DNA of 64,000 bases. It comes from Mesodorylaimus sp. YZB2_4. Lineage: Eukaryota > Nematoda > Enoplea > Dorylaimida > Dorylaimidae. Position numbers and translations under genes: made by a program. Position 1 is the stretch's first letter. Each line of letters opens with the position of its first letter. The notes beneath the pieces are model-generated. The model saw nothing but the letters and a program-made list of their open reading frames with translations. It was not told where the DNA came from and searched no databases. The DNA lies in NCBI GenBank assembly GCA_030248295.1, contig JASANH010000873.1, forward strand, positions 62,001 through 126,000, given 5' to 3'. Below, in pieces: positions 11,201 through 24,800 of this stretch.

Positions 11201-14046
11201 CATACACACAGCACAGCATGATTTAGTGCCTCAGCAAAGTCACTTGGGCATGTTCAGGTTGCTATGGAGGCACCTGTTTGGGAGGGGGAGATACACGAGG
11301 AAGCCCTAACGAGAACTTAAGCCACTTCTGGCATTTACCTTCCATTCACGTGCGTCTGGCCTGGCCAACGGAATAAACATCTGATCGAAGGTGTGCGAGA
11401 ATGGACCATGACCTGCAATAACCTACCATCAATGTCAACCTGTAACACGTCATCGAATTTCATACCCAGATCATGGCACAGTGCAGCGATTTCGACAACC
11501 AATATATCGCGATCTGTAATTCCCAATTCTGGCTGCTGAAATTTAAGTTCTCGCACTACTTCGCCAGCCCAATAACACGTCCTGGAATACCATGTGATTA
11601 GCTACAGTTGAGAAAACACGAAAAAACAAAGCACTACCCCAAAGAATGCTCGAAACGGGCGTGTTTGGCTGACGGATAAACATGATACGAGGCGCCGGTT
11701 TGCTTGATGTTGTGAAGACGATTGAACTGAGGGGTATTGATTATTTTAACGCACCTGAAGCAGGTCGATCGCACAAATTACCCATTACAGGCACCACACT
11801 ACTTACGCTTCGTTCAATTTGATCGAGTGCTGGCCCATTGTCGGATCGCTAAAACTGGTCATCTAAAATGCGAAAATCACAAAACAATTAGGCTCAACTC
11901 AGCAACGAAACCTCGATTCCACAAGTGAATATAGTATAAGGTCAACATCGCTGACGTCGTCTGCGGGAAGGGGGGTCTGATCTTCTTCCGGGGCGGGGGG
12001 TCGGCGACATGGCGGCCCATTTTGGTTTCTTGTAAAAATTGAATTTTTTAAATTTTTCCCGCGAAAATTTAAAGTTGGTTTGGGCCTTCCAAGGCAAAAC
12101 ATTCCGTCTTTTATACTATAAAAAAAAAATTTTTTCTTTGGGGGGGAATCAAAAATAGCAAAGGTACCTACACACCCTTGCCGGGCGGGACAGGAGGGTC
12201 TTCCCCATGTAAAAAATTTTCTTCTGCCAAAGATAGTAGGGGAGGGGGGTAAAAAACAGTATAGTTACCTCCACACCCTTGCCGGGCGGGACAAGGGGGG
12301 TCTAAAAAAAGAGAAGGGTCCCCCTTTTACAAAATTTTTAAAAACTTTGAAGGGGGGTCTTCGCCATGTAAGACAATTTTCTTCTGCCAAAAAAAGTGAA
12401 GGGGGGGTCAAACACATTAAAGGTGGAGGGCACAGACTGCGTGACCTGCACACCCTAGCTGGGCGGGACAGGGGGGTCTGAAAAATGAGAAGGGTCCCCC
12501 CTTAACAAAATTTTCCCAAAATTTTTTAGGGGGGTCTACACTACCTTGGATACCCGGTCAGCGATGTTGCATAAGGTTATGCACAACTCCAAAAGTCAAC
12601 TCCTACACGTGAGCTGGCTATGCGCATGATCGTTACCAAGTAAGTGTGACGCGCAAAATTCACAAGCACCTGTACTTCGTGGCACAGATAGTGTCCGAGG
12701 CCTGCAAAGGCATGAAATCGTGCACGCTGATTAATTTCCAGAGGGCAATGAACAAGGAACTCTAGATGCCAGAAAAGGACTGGCGGTACGGCACTGCGTT
12801 TGATGCAGTGGAACAGAAATTGAGCTGTTATTTCTTTGTTACAGCAGAGGAAAATGCAGTTTCTGCGCGAAATGCGCCCAGCGATAGGTCGGCATCCCGA
12901 CGTTTAGGCATCGGGATTCTGAATAAATCAGAAGGCAAAAGCACGTTAGGCTGGAAGGTGCTTCTGATTCATCGTTAGCAGCTCTTTGCGCAATTCTGGC
13001 ATGGCTTAAAAGCGATTTTCTCGAGAATCGGTTCATTTTGCTAGGCCTGTATCTACTGCTTATCTATTGATCGATTTTAGCATACGCGTAATGATTGAAA
13101 ATTGACCGACCCAGCCGAACCGACAAGCCAATCCGGCTTCACAGGATCAGAATTTTGAATTCCCGCCAAAATATCTTTCTCTGTGGGCTAAAATATCCTT
13201 TAATCCCTCCCCTCCTGATTGCGGTGTTCTCTTTACCATCAAAAGAAAGTACATCACGCCAGAAAACAAATCAGCCGCATCAATGCAACGTTGGGTTGGG
13301 TTGGAAGGATAGGGTCCGCGGGTCGGCTCGTTGGCCTCACATCCAGGTCACTCGGTGCTGAAGAAGTTTCAAAACGCTGTATAACTGAAAAGTCTGCTTT
13401 AGTGAAGACAATAGGCTCATACCCAAAAATAAAAATTCCGATCCCGATATCAGGATTGCCCGGATCCTGATCCCGACCTATCGCTATTACTATTTACTGA
13501 AAAAAGACGTAGTTGCCCACACGATTTTTTAAATATCGAGGTCGGAGCTCAGGGTAATTTCAAGAAATACAAATGAATCAGAGACGCGCCCCGAACGAGA
13601 ACAAAAGGTTCGCCAAAATTTATCACATTTTAGCTGATGGCCGGGGAAAAACTCAACTCTCGTCAAGGGTGGAATCATTGCGTGATTCCTGCGTGCAGAT
13701 GAGTCAATGATCAGAAGTTAGGCCATTTTTATTCTAATTCCCCCCTTTGGGAAAAGGACAGGGATGATCCCTGAAAAATATACTGTTTCTTTTTTTCACA
13801 GGCGATTATTCAGCTGCAGCTTGCACGATATCTGATGCGTGACCCAAGAGAAATCTGCAACGTCGAACGAATCAGGAGTAAATCTTGGTCATTATATAAT
13901 TTTGAAGACATTTTATCGATAGATCTGCCCGTTTCTAAATGCCAATTCCAAGACCCTTTACATACCTTCCTTCGATAACTCGTATCTTCGATTTCGGTTG
14001 ATCGCCGCTCCTCCTCGCCAATATCCATTTTCAATCGCTTCGACAT
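8268..14046 (-). CDS. SAMHD1: SAMHD1-like HD-domain dNTP triphosphohydrolase
   Basis: Exons, 5' to 3': 14046-13966 (tentative), 11862-11807, 11754-11638, 11581-11466, 11412-11339, 10891-10757, 10133-9906, 9427-9336, 9277-9221, 9163-8953, 8901-8794, 8687-8589, 8528-8268. SAMHD1 hydrolyses dNTPs to nucleosides and triphosphate and so sets the dNTP pool. The HD metal site is intact: H in RFEHSLG, HD in CHDLGHGPFSH, and D in DKWDYICRD. Other family blocks are [24 protein letters not shown] and the C-terminal IIRVFCRE. All internal phases join. There is no SAM domain. Exon 1 would add a basic MSKRLK start but lies 2.1 kb away; the next exon itself begins TTTTAG then ATG, so it could instead be the first coding exon. 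The last exon may end at 8388 if a GTAAAC donor is used. Confidence 0.9.
11960..12545. repeat. Degenerate G-rich tandem repeat in a SAMHD1-like intron
   Basis: Recurring blocks: cacacccttgccgggcggga (three forms), long G runs followed by TCT, and attttcttctgccaaa, spaced irregularly at about 100-150 bp. G-runs of this kind recur at 43590-43640 and 44083-44175. It lies in the large intron between the tentative first exon and the first certain exon. Confidence 0.6.
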
Positions 14047-14787
14047 TTGTTGAACTTAAACGAAAGAAAATAAAAAATGAAACTGGGGGCAACAAGCAAT
14101 TGGCCAAGCCAAGCCACAATCAATTGACTGCCTCGAAACCTTGGCGCTCACAGCGTATATTTCGAGGGGCTTATACAAAGGAATTATGAGACAGCGGTAA
14201 ATTTGAAAAAAGAAACACTTAAGCCCAACAATAAAGCTCAAGTGACGCACGCGCTACAATATTTGGAAACTTTAGAAAGAAGAAACTATACAAGGCGAAA
14301 ACTGTGAAAAAAACTGGCCCCGCACACGGCCGGCACCTCTTTCACCAATGTTCCACGAATTGCGCAATTCGAATGATTGATGGACGAAAGTGAACGAAAT
14401 CGCGGAGGACTGCAAAACGAAAGGAAACCTTTAAAAATTCCTCTTTGTTTTTTGTTTTTGCTTTGCTTAGTGCTTCGAAACAATTACTTACCCTTCGACT
14501 TTGACCGCGAAAATAGACCTAGAAAAACTGTTAGTTTTTCAAGCTGACCAAGTTATAGATCGGAAACAGAAAATGGCGGGAGTTTCAAAATTCGAAGCGG
14601 CTAGGAGTTGCAAGAAACTACACTATACTGTAGATAGGTACCCACCAACAAGAGAAATTACGAACTTGAGTCCGATGAGTGCAAAATTGAGCTACTTAAA
14701 GCGCGCAAAACAATTTAGGTCACCGAATTTGAATTGGGTGACAATGGTTTCGAAAAGATGAACAGAAGTTCAAACAGATTCAAAAAA

Positions 14788-14905
14788 TTTTTGTGGCCCG
14801 AAGGCCGCTTTTGCCTCTAGCTGGCCAGCAGTCAAGCGTCCCTGTGTGTGGTCCCACTAGGAGCACCTCCACACGAGGGCACCTGGAGTGGACACCGACT
14901 TCGGA
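14788..14905 (-). repeat. SINE family B, 3' part
   Basis: On the minus strand this matches the end of the family B copy at 58925-59345: GTGGAGGTGCTCCTA, a CTGCTGGCC block, then GGCAAAAGCGG and CTTCGG followed by an A/T-rich end. The tRNA-like head is missing. Confidence 0.65.
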
Positions 14906-15067
14906 ATGACGGGCGTCCCGTCCATGGCGCTGTCGCGCGGGTCAAAAGCGTATCCGCCATCATGACGCCCAAGTTTGAATCGCACTGTGCGTCATCATTA
15001 CATCACACCTATGCAAGTTCTTAGTTATTATTCTCGAGTTGGGCGCGACATCGACGAGTCAAATGGC

Positions 15068-15496
15068 CACGGAATTAGCGTTCGTTCGGGATCAGGATCG
15101 GGACTCGCTCAATCCCGGCCGGGATCGGGATTTTCAGACTGTTTTTTCACTTTTAATTCGCTATAGGTAACCTACAACCCACCCCAAGTAGCCAGCAAAA
15201 GAACAGCCAAAACTTTTTTGCGCAGTATTTATGATTGCATTGAAAATCATGCAAGCAGAAACGCATAGGATTAGTCATCAATTAGCAAATAAATCCTTTC
15301 CTTCCTCTTTACCAGTTGAATCGTCCGCCAAAGTTTCTCCAGCTCACCCTTCTAGAACAGTCCCTTCCCATTTCCCTTCTCTTCCCTTCCCCTTCGTCAC
15401 ACATCTCCACAACCACAACTTTCAATCCCGACCACTTCTTATCGGGATCGCGATCGGGTTCAGGAGGGGCGATCCCGAACGAACGCTACACGGAAT
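15068..15496. mobile_element. Complete hAT-type MITE (413 bp) with target duplication
   Basis: The element spans 15076-15488. Its ends are perfect 18-bp inverted repeats, TAGCGTTCGTTCGGGATC at 15076-15093 and the complement at 15471-15488. It is flanked by a perfect 8-bp direct repeat, CACGGAAT, at 15068-15075 and 15489-15496. An 8-bp duplication and termini fitting YARNG are hallmarks of hAT transposons. There is no transposase frame, so it is non-autonomous. Sub-terminal GATCGGGATC-like motifs occur on both sides. Confidence 0.9.
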
Positions 15497-18123
15497 CGAA
15501 TCAATTATCACCGGCCAATAACCTTCGACCTACGTGGTGACACGATCCTATCGACCGCCTGTTTCATCGCGCCACCAACAATCAATGACTCAATCGAATC
15601 AACGCACATTCCACCCGAATCAATCGAAGCAGTGAAAACGAAACGGTGGAAAAAGCTAGGTTAATACCTCAACCAGTTTTGAGCTATGTGGTCCAAGCAA
15701 TACTCCTCGCCTTATGAGAGCGACATCAATCAAGCATCCGCGCTCTAGTCTCGATGCGTCTCCAAAAGTTGACGATGTGGTCCACGAGCGGGAAGAGAAT
15801 CAACCGCGAGGCAACTGGCAATCAAAGCCACCCTGATCGATCGACTCAAACTGCAACAGTGAGTCTGCCAGGTGGATAATCAATCAATCGATCAATCGTC
15901 CACCTGTATCGAAATCCCCGATGATCAAGATAAGTAAATAAATAAGCAGCAGAGTGTCACCATCGCGAGCCAAAAAGGAAGCGGACCTGGTGGAAAGAGT
16001 GGCCACAGGCTGTGCAGGGTAGTGGTGTAAAGTGAGGGTGTAAAGGGGTGATTGACTATCCTAGAGAGCGCATGGTCGAGTGTCGTTTTCTGCGACTAGA
16101 TTCACAATCAATCAGTGTTTGGGTACAGAATGAAATACAGTACTTACTGCAGTAGCTATCGGCCTGCCCTGAGTGATACCCGCTGAATGTAGCGAACCCC
16201 TAGGTAAGATCAAAACTGGTATGCACCCCACTTTTTCCAGCTTCCCACAGTTGGTCAAATATTGATACCTTGTCGACATTTAGAGGCCGCTGACTACAAT
16301 CTCACGGTCAGCTACGACTGTCAGAAAATGCTTGCAAGGCTATAAAGGCTGCTTATACTCAAATATGAAGCGATCAAAAACATTCCTTGCATGCATTTTC
16401 TTCTCGGTTGATTTGTGGCTCATACCACGTTCGGAGAGAAAAAGATCTTGCTCCTTATAAGGAAATATGCAGATCTCGGTGGTCTGGGAATGCGAGGAGT
16501 TGAGGAAGAAGGCATAAACCGAGTCTAACAAGGTTTTTTGACCATGTTGCCACTAGCCGTACAGTAACTCTTCTTGTTACCTCACAGCGCAGGATTTCAA
16601 ACGGTCCGACTCAGATATCTATATAGCATTTCAAACAGGTCCGGTCTGTGTTTCTGTACAAAAGCACTCTTATCATGAGGCCTCCACACTACTGTCTGGG
16701 CCCTGACAGCAGGTGCCTCTGTCAATGATACAAAACAAAAATGATAAGGAAAGCAAAATTATGGAGCGCAAAATGAATGTTTTGAGTTAGGCTTACAAAT
16801 ACTCCCCCCCGCGGATAGAAGTGAGGATTTATGGCAGATATATCACTTGTACAGTATAGCCACCGTTTATACAGTCAACCTGTGGGTATTCCAAAGAGGC
16901 CGCTTACAAGTGCCCATGAATCCATGGTCAGCAACGAGCCAACAGGTAATCTTCCTCGAGGCCACGAAACTGGTGGCTCAAAGTTCGACTACCAAACCGT
17001 TGATCCCCAGAGAGCCTTGGCGGCATTTTATCTAAGTGTTCTAATTGGAAATTATTCGGTGCCTTTTCAAACTCTTACACAAATAAAAAAGTTCTTGACG
17101 CATCGTCAATCATAGCACACACAGGGCGAATTGCCCAAATGCAATTGATCCCCGGCGATCCACCCCTGGCCATGGAGTCGATAACTCGAATTGGAGCCAC
17201 TCATTCACACCCACTCACAAATACTGTACTTATCAGATCTGGCCAGGCGTCACCAGACAATCATCAATCATCGTTCAAAACAGCGCAGGGATCAGGAACT
17301 TCTCGAGAAGTAAACCCGTTGCAGAGTCCAATATTTCAGCCAACAATAACATGCAGTGTATTGGAAACGTTTTGGAACTAGGCCTACACGGACTAGAGCT
17401 GAAACTAGTCGTTGCTAAAGTCTGAACAGCTTTGCTTCAGGGCCACGTACCAATCCTGCCTGCAATTCGGTGAATCAGAAGGGTGAAGAAAGCCACTCAC
17501 AGTGAGTCGACAGGGTCTGAAAGATTTACCCACAACATTCTACTGTAGGCCCCTCTTTGAAAGCAAATGTTCCTGATGTCATGACGAGCTATTCCGGGCC
17601 AAGTATTAGTCAGAGGGACCGTCAAATAGATGAGCTAGATCAACTTGGTATTCGACTTGTGGGTGAGAACTGGTGGCGCAGTCGACCGCAACCACCTAGC
17701 ACACTACAGCAGATACGCCCTGTACATACTACTCCAGACTGGCAGATCTGAGAGAAACATTGACAGTGAATGAAGGCCACCATCATCAGGCTTACAACCA
17801 AGTGCCTCTGACGCCAACAAATGTGATTCGGAAGGCGAGGAGAAGACCGCCAAGAGCTAATCCTCTCATCAAATATGTACGTACTTCATAAAAGGGGCGG
17901 AGCAAAGCTCGAAGGTGAACATTATGCTGGTAGGCGCCTCCAATAGAGACTGCGCCACCTGGTGGCTTGTATCAGGCCGGGTCAGCTTGACTACTCGAAC
18001 AACAATCATGACCTCTTGTGGCGATTTTTGGACCACGGCTGGTTTGAATCGACTTGATGGAATTGAACTGACTCAGTCACTTGAAGAGCTTCCAGATTTA
18101 CAGTGCCTGCCAAGCCTGCGGTC
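15497..18123. other. Gene-free stretch
   Basis: Short open frames only, none with family features or a matching exon chain. Repeated AATCGAATC/ATCAATC-like motifs occur at 15560-15910. I see no RNA gene. Confidence 0.4.
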
Positions 18124-18187
18124 ATTTTGCAATGCGGCTATTGCCTGCACGTGAGCATGCGTGGTGGCAATAGCCGCATCGCAAAAT
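18124..18187. ncRNA. MicroRNA-precursor-like hairpin
   Basis: Arms 18124-18145 and 18166-18187 pair over 22 positions with a single mismatch around a 20-nt loop, 64 nt in all, the size of an animal pre-miRNA. The lower arm includes GCGGCTATTGCC. I recognise no known miRNA seed, and a small foldback element would look the same. Confidence 0.3.
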
Positions 18188-18514
18188 CACGCGCTTTACA
18201 TGGATTATTTGGTGGCAGCCGTACTCGCGAACTTGGTCTTGAATGAATGAAGGGTCTAAACACTGACTTCTTTAAAAAGCTAGAAATTGCTTTTGAGGGA
18301 AACGAGACTTCAATTGTACAGCGAGATGAAACGTCGAAAAACTTACTTTTGACCGTAGAAGGTGTATGGACTAACAACAAGAAAATGGCCTGCGCAGAAA
18401 GTGGACTCGCTTCAAAGGCAAAAAATCTCCTTTGAACCCACTCCATTCAGCAGCAGACTTACGATTAGCCGCGGCACGGAAGGAAAATCCATCATCTTCC
18501 CTGCCAATATGTCC

Positions 18515-18815
18515 TCGTGTAGCTTGCACGCCAAGTCGTGGGTGACTCACTCAGTACCATTTAGGTGCTCCGAGTCAAACGAGGAGTCTTGGCTGTCGAC
18601 ACCGACAGGGTTCACAGGCCACCCACCATCGTCCGAGGAAGGATTCCAGCCCAGGAAGCCTTCGTGTGGAGGTGCCCCAAGCGAAGGCAGAGAGGGAAGC
18701 TGCCGCGGCTGACCCCCCCCCCCCCCCCAACGGACTTGCTTCACTACTGGCCAGCTATAGGCAAAACTGGGGCTCCGCTCACGAGGGTGGCGCCCAAAAA
18801 TTTAAAAAACTTTGC
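18515..18815 (+). repeat. SINE family B, body without head
   Basis: Shares GTCGTGGGTGACTCAC, AGGTGCTCCGAGT, AACGAGGAG, GTCTTGGCTGTC and the 3' block CTGGCC...AGGCAAAA with the copy at 58925-59345. A C17-class homopolymer interrupts it at 18711-18728. The tRNA-like head is not seen. Confidence 0.7.
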
Positions 18816-21800
18816 GTGCTAAGCAGGAATGCGACAATGTGGTTCTGATTGCCTCTTCCAAATATGGTTTAGCTCGAAAGTCCTTTCCATCGAATACTGC
18901 ATATCCCCTGAACCTTGGTTGAAACTTGCGGTCGAGGCCTTACTTAAAAATTAATTTGGATTTACTGCCGAAACCGGTCATCAGATTTAGTTGATTCCAG
19001 TCCGCAGGATCTCTGAAGAGCTTCCTGGGAATAAATGGAAGATACTTACTTTTGGCTTTGTGGGTTGCAAGGAAACTGGTCAAAAAGGTGAGATCCACCT
19101 TAAAAATTGTATGTCTCCACTCGAATTTGTCTCCCGCTCAAATGAAATTTCCCTACCAAGAAAACTTTCGAGAAAACAAGGTAGTCCTCACCACCACCCT
19201 GTTTTGTTTTCTTCTAGGTATAGTGCAAAATAACTATGAATATAAAATGCTATAATCGCATACAGTACAATCAAAGCACGCCTCTCAATCTGAGGTACCC
19301 TATGGCCACAAATGTCCGACAACACTCCCGAATCTCCAGCTAACTGTCCTGCACCTACTCCCCCCCCCCCATCCCGAGGCGACTCCCCACTTATGTGTGC
19401 CTCGCACGGTCACACACGAACATGCAGACTAGCCCAAACTTGCTCCAAACATGCTGGGCATGCATCATCTGCTGACAGGCGCTCAGGTCGAGGCCACGCA
19501 TTCCTACCGTCGCATTCCTTGTTCGTACTATAACCCTTCGAATTACCGCTCTAGGTATATAGGTGCCTGCTGGAAAGGAGCACCCTATCAGCTGATTTCT
19601 CATCAACTACTTTGAAACCATGGATAGCGCTTGATAGTACGTCTAAGCACAGCAGTACAAAGATATTATTATTATAGCTAGGTGGGACAAACCCAGTTAT
19701 GCTACCGCTCTAATAGTCTTACTTCTCTCTAAACCAGTGATTACCGATCCCAGATTCCTCTCTCCACCAATGCCGATTTTCCAGATCCCACTGCCGAAGG
19801 ATCGACCATGTCCAGAGTATGCGAATCGAAGGAGTTCAGCTGGCCAGGCGAATCCCAGATTTCGCACTTCACGCGTTTCCAGGATGGTTCTATACGGTAC
19901 CACGCGGAACTTTATACCCACGCTGTATCACTCGAGTGTGATGAGTCCCTTCACCCTCGAGTGCGCATAAGAGTTTGGTGATTCGGTAAAAGATGAACAT
20001 GCGCATAGATCCATAACGGGTACTTGGATTCCACAAGGAACCATGCAGTCCACATTGAACCGCTCTGGAGGATTATTGAGGTATGGTATGATATGATAAA
20101 AATGAAGGATCTCATGGTAGGAGAATGAAGAGACTCATGCAAAGTGCGAAGGAAAAGTGCACCCAAAATGTTGCTGTGCTCGGGAAAATTGGTGGGGGGA
20201 TTCGGGTGACTGTCCTCTACCCACCAAATCCACCAAAATTTCTTCCCACAAATAACAATCCCTTTCCAGTATTTAATATGGAGAGCATATTTTTGAGCGC
20301 CATCCACTGTCCAACTGGGGCAGACCACTCTGATTGTGAGTACATTGGATTCAAATTGCTGAATTTTCTTCCGGAAGCAGTAAACATTTAGTGAGCATTG
20401 CAACATTTGTTGTCAGTGTAGATTGAATCGCGTCACAGCTAGTTGTAAGTTGGGCACCCAAATATCTAACGACGTCAGTGGTCTGATCACTGGTTCAAAC
20501 GGGAGACTATGACTAACATTGAAAATACGAGCTTGAGTCTTCTGCCTGTCCTAACCACTTGCTTACTTATTCCCATGGTCGCCTGACCCTCATCAGTGTG
20601 GCTTGTTTGCTATTTTTATCCATTTTGCCTGCAGGGTCAACGAGTATCTGGTGGCTTAGTGAACAGGAGGAATCGTTTGCTTGTGTATTTTATTCGATCA
20701 CGATTGTGCTCTGTGGCCACAGCATTGGATTCGGCAGGCTGATTTCATACAGATGATCGATGGTGGAACAACCCTGACTCTTAAATGGCCCAGTGTATTA
20801 GATGTCTGCCTGTCACACTGACCGGCGACTGTTCGACTGGGTGTATCAGTTTGTGAAAATGTGTCCCAGCACCAAACATGAACATAATGCTGGTGCACGA
20901 TGCCCTCAGTGAGTGTGGTCCTAGGGACTCACTTATCGTGGCTGATGACCAGATAACACGGCCTGTGAGGCGGGGAACCATAGAAAGCTTTTAGAAATGA
21001 CTTGTACAGACAGAATGGAGTAATCCAAGTCCAAAGCCATCCGAGGCAGAGGCTGGGGTAAACAAGATCAAAATGTTCTCCGCTGACTTCGGCTTTAGTG
21101 GTGCCACCATGTTCTGCTCGATTTTTCTGATCACGGCCACCATTCCCATGTTCCTTGTTTCCTAGTCTCATCGTCAGATAATTTAGCCTGGACAACGAGT
21201 TTTTGAGGGCGGCTTTCAGACCCCACCCGCACCTCACCCAAATGCAGTGCTTTCTCGTTCCACGCCCCATCACTATGGTCTTCTTTCGTTCCAGTCCAAA
21301 CCAACCGACACATACTTGCACATTCAAATTAGATAATACACACCACTGCCCTCCTATTAACAGCTGCATCATAAAAACAGGTAACGGAACAAGTCACGAT
21401 CAGATCATCTAACATCCCACACAACACTCCGCAAATGTACAAAGCAGTCCCAGAGGCCTCATCAGCACACCATGTACAAGCAATTCGCGTATGAGTATCC
21501 TCGCATTGAACTGTACATATTCCTAATACGGCTACAAAATGTACGAGAACAAAAGCTATCACAGCTGGGACAATGCACACTTGGAAACAATGTTATGATC
21601 CTGTCAAGGAATGGAGGAAGGTATCTGCATAATGGATCGCAGGCAGGCAAGGGCCCGGCGAAGACTTCGACGTTTCAAACCTCTTCACAAACGTGCCCAG
21701 TTTGGTAGTCATGGCCAAACATAGAAATGCCCTTACGAACACAACTGCGCGGGGCCGAATCTCGCCGTTTTACACGTCTTACCATACCACCAATGCATAA

Positions 21801-21852
21801 ACCCAATAAATTATGCCAACCTAGCTGCCGCTTCAATCGACCCACCGCCAGC
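18816..21852. other. Gene-free stretch, possible decayed retroelement
   Basis: No supported gene. Minus-strand frames at 19950-20560 contain a KTQARIFN-like string reminiscent of LINE reverse transcriptases but are full of stops; I do not call an element. A C-rich run lies at 19360-19372. Confidence 0.35.
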
Positions 21853-24800
21853 TCACCTCTCGCTGTTCGCTAGACGGTTGTTCTTTGTCGACAGGCTTTT
21901 GTTCTCGAAGTCTTTGACCGTTGGCGGAAGCTTCTTGAGATTTCCGCCAGCACATTGAAGCTGAAAAGAACCAATCGTTGCTTGGAGCACAACTTTGACA
22001 TACTAAGAGCCGATGCACTTACATTCTCGTCATACCACTGCTTCCATTTGTACATCGTGCTCTTATACTCTTGAAATTCTCGGCACCAATCTCGGTAGAC
22101 GGACTGGAAGGCTTGGATATTGTGCGGTTTTTGGCAGTTCACTAAAAGGAAACTAGCCTGAGTAACCCTTGCCACTATGGCATACTCGCAACCATACCGG
22201 TGTCAACTTGAATATTATACACAACGTTCACTTGACCCTGTTCCACACAGTCGTACCGACCTGAATCGCTGGCCGACACCTAAAATGAACTATTGATACT
22301 ATGATCACACGCACAAGTTCAGACATTGGGCACGTACGTTTGTGATGACTAAGCCATAGTCAACTGTAAGTAGCGGCCGACCAGAAGACGTGTCCAACGA
22401 CTGTCCATCTCTGAACCAATATGGCGATGGAGCACCAACTTTTCGACTAGTAGATGGAACGAGCGATGGACATTCCAGGTGCACAGAGTCCCCGGGATAA
22501 AGCAGGCGAGATACGCGTTTCTCCTTATGCACACACGCTGGTCGATTAGGTTGATCAGCCGACAGTCGTATCCAACTGTAAGGAAAATCGATTTCTACGA
22601 GCCTTTGCTAACAAAATTTCACGTTCTGTTCTTACCCAGCAGAATAGTGATGAGATTCGTGAGCTCGATCGCATTGCTGCCGCATTGAGTTCCAAGAACA
22701 ATACGGATCCGATGCGCAAGAGGTGCATAACTTGTATCGCGAGCATTGACCAACTTGAAGTTGAGTGACGCCCGAGTCCTGGGCCGCGTAGACGTATTCT
22801 TGCTGCAAACACACACCCTCAATCCTGGCCAGTACAACCATCTCTAGTCAACTCACCGGAAGAATTTGTAACGCTCGTATCGGCTCGGTATTCGATAGTT
22901 TGTACACAGCCACAATATTGCCTTTCGGAGATCCATCCACATCAAACCAATGAACGACCTTGTATATTTCTCCATTCGCTGGAAACAGAAACCACTCTTC
23001 AGCAGAAGTGACATCTCAAGTGTCCTTCGGGCTTACCGCTGCCAGCAAAAATCGTGTACAGCTGCTTCCCGCCCGCAGTCTTCAAAACGTCGACCAGCAC
23101 TTTTGACAAGATCGCATCTCTCTTGTAGAAGAGCGGTTCCGAAGCATCTCCATTCGAGCGCGGTATCGATTCAACGCTCTTATCCATAAGTGGATGTGAC
23201 TTGATAAAGTGCAATGCCGTATCCGATATTCGCTTGGTATCTTGCGTACACTGAAATAAACAAGAGGGTACTTTCTAAACTATGACCCACTCAAAAACCG
23301 CAAACCTGGCCGGGTCGTGGATGAGGCACTTGAGACGGTAAGACGGGCAGCCAGGCCGACGTGGAAGTGGTTTGCTCCTTGAACGTTCCTCGATCGAATA
23401 CCGCATTGATATCGCGTAAGCTGAACACACACACGGCGCTCCCATAAAAGCCGTGCAGACTGGTAGTGAACGAAGCGTAGAACAAGGCGTCATCGCCATT
23501 CGGTACTTTGAATACGTCTTCTGTAACCAAACCATATCAGTCCAGGTCAAACTAATCACAGTGGTCACTTACGAATTTCGTCGAAGTAAAACGGGAATTC
23601 TCCAGGCAACGAACAATTGAGACGAACTTTTAGAAATGTTGCCCACGTTTGCTTGAGCACATTCTGGCCTCCAACATCACCCTGAAATAATACCGCGCGA
23701 TTATACCTAGTCTAAACTAGCACCCAAAGCAAATCCCAGGCTTACACCAGACCACAAACCCGAACTTCCCCAACACTCACTTTGCATATCCGAGCCACTC
23801 GCGAATAGATGGCTTTACCGCAGTTGATATGTTCTACGGCGAATTCTCGGAAGAAGAAATAAACGTAATCGCCGATATCGAACGAGCCAACGAATTGCGG
23901 ATCTAAAAAATGGACAACCGTTGATTAACCAATGAAAACCAAGCACTAACATATTACCATTCAGCCATTTCGAGTCAGTATGCATTGTTCGCATAAAGGG
24001 AAACTGCTGTTCTCCCTTCGAGTCCGCCAAGGCTGGTCGATATATAATTCGACTAGTTTTCGTAAAGTCCGTGTCAGTGCCGGCATAAATTGACGGAATT
24101 CCACCAGGATTGCCATCGGCTGTAATTCAGACCAATCCAATTACCACACACAATTAACACAAGGACTAGAAAATAATCACTTACCAACCCACACTGCCGT
24201 TGCGTTGTCATTCGGATCCACGGGGCAAATGGCGTTGGCCAAGCTAACGCTTTCCCTTTGTTCTAATGTCGATGCCTGCAAGACGTAAGGGCATACCGCC
24301 TGTTCCCGGCACGCCACCTAATCTACACTTACGTCCAACTTGCTGAGTACTGGTGTCAGCGCATTGGTTCCGCACACGTACAGTACATTCCCTGGAAGTC
24401 TGGCAACCACTCGGACGTGGTTCTGACATTGAAATTCCTAGAATAACCAATCGATTGCACGACAGGCAACAGTTATAACCAATAACACTTACGTGGTCTC
24501 GACTTCGATAAGCGCACTTGCCCAATGCATCGCTGGCTGGTTGCAGATCCTTCTCCGTAAACTAAAACGGAGGACTCCCTCGAGGGTTCAATTCTTCACA
24601 TGATCCAAAACGCATTTCTCACATACACCTATCCTAAAGCAAGCCGCTTCCGCCAAGCGCGCATGAGATCACCCCTCCCTCGAATGAGTCACCAACTCGC
24701 GCCATATCCAGTTCTTAATCTATTAAATAAACTGTTCAATGATTTCCTTTCTCAAACTTCCCGAACCGACATAGACTTGTATTAAGTACATGCTCTCGTC

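Noticed and set aside
19951-20560. Possible reverse transcriptase fragment on the minus strand
   Set aside because: Only one weak KTQARIFN-like string, many stops and no catalytic motif; too weak to annotate.
20929-21372. 147-codon minus-strand frame
   Set aside because: No family resemblance and no splice context; possibly repeat-derived.
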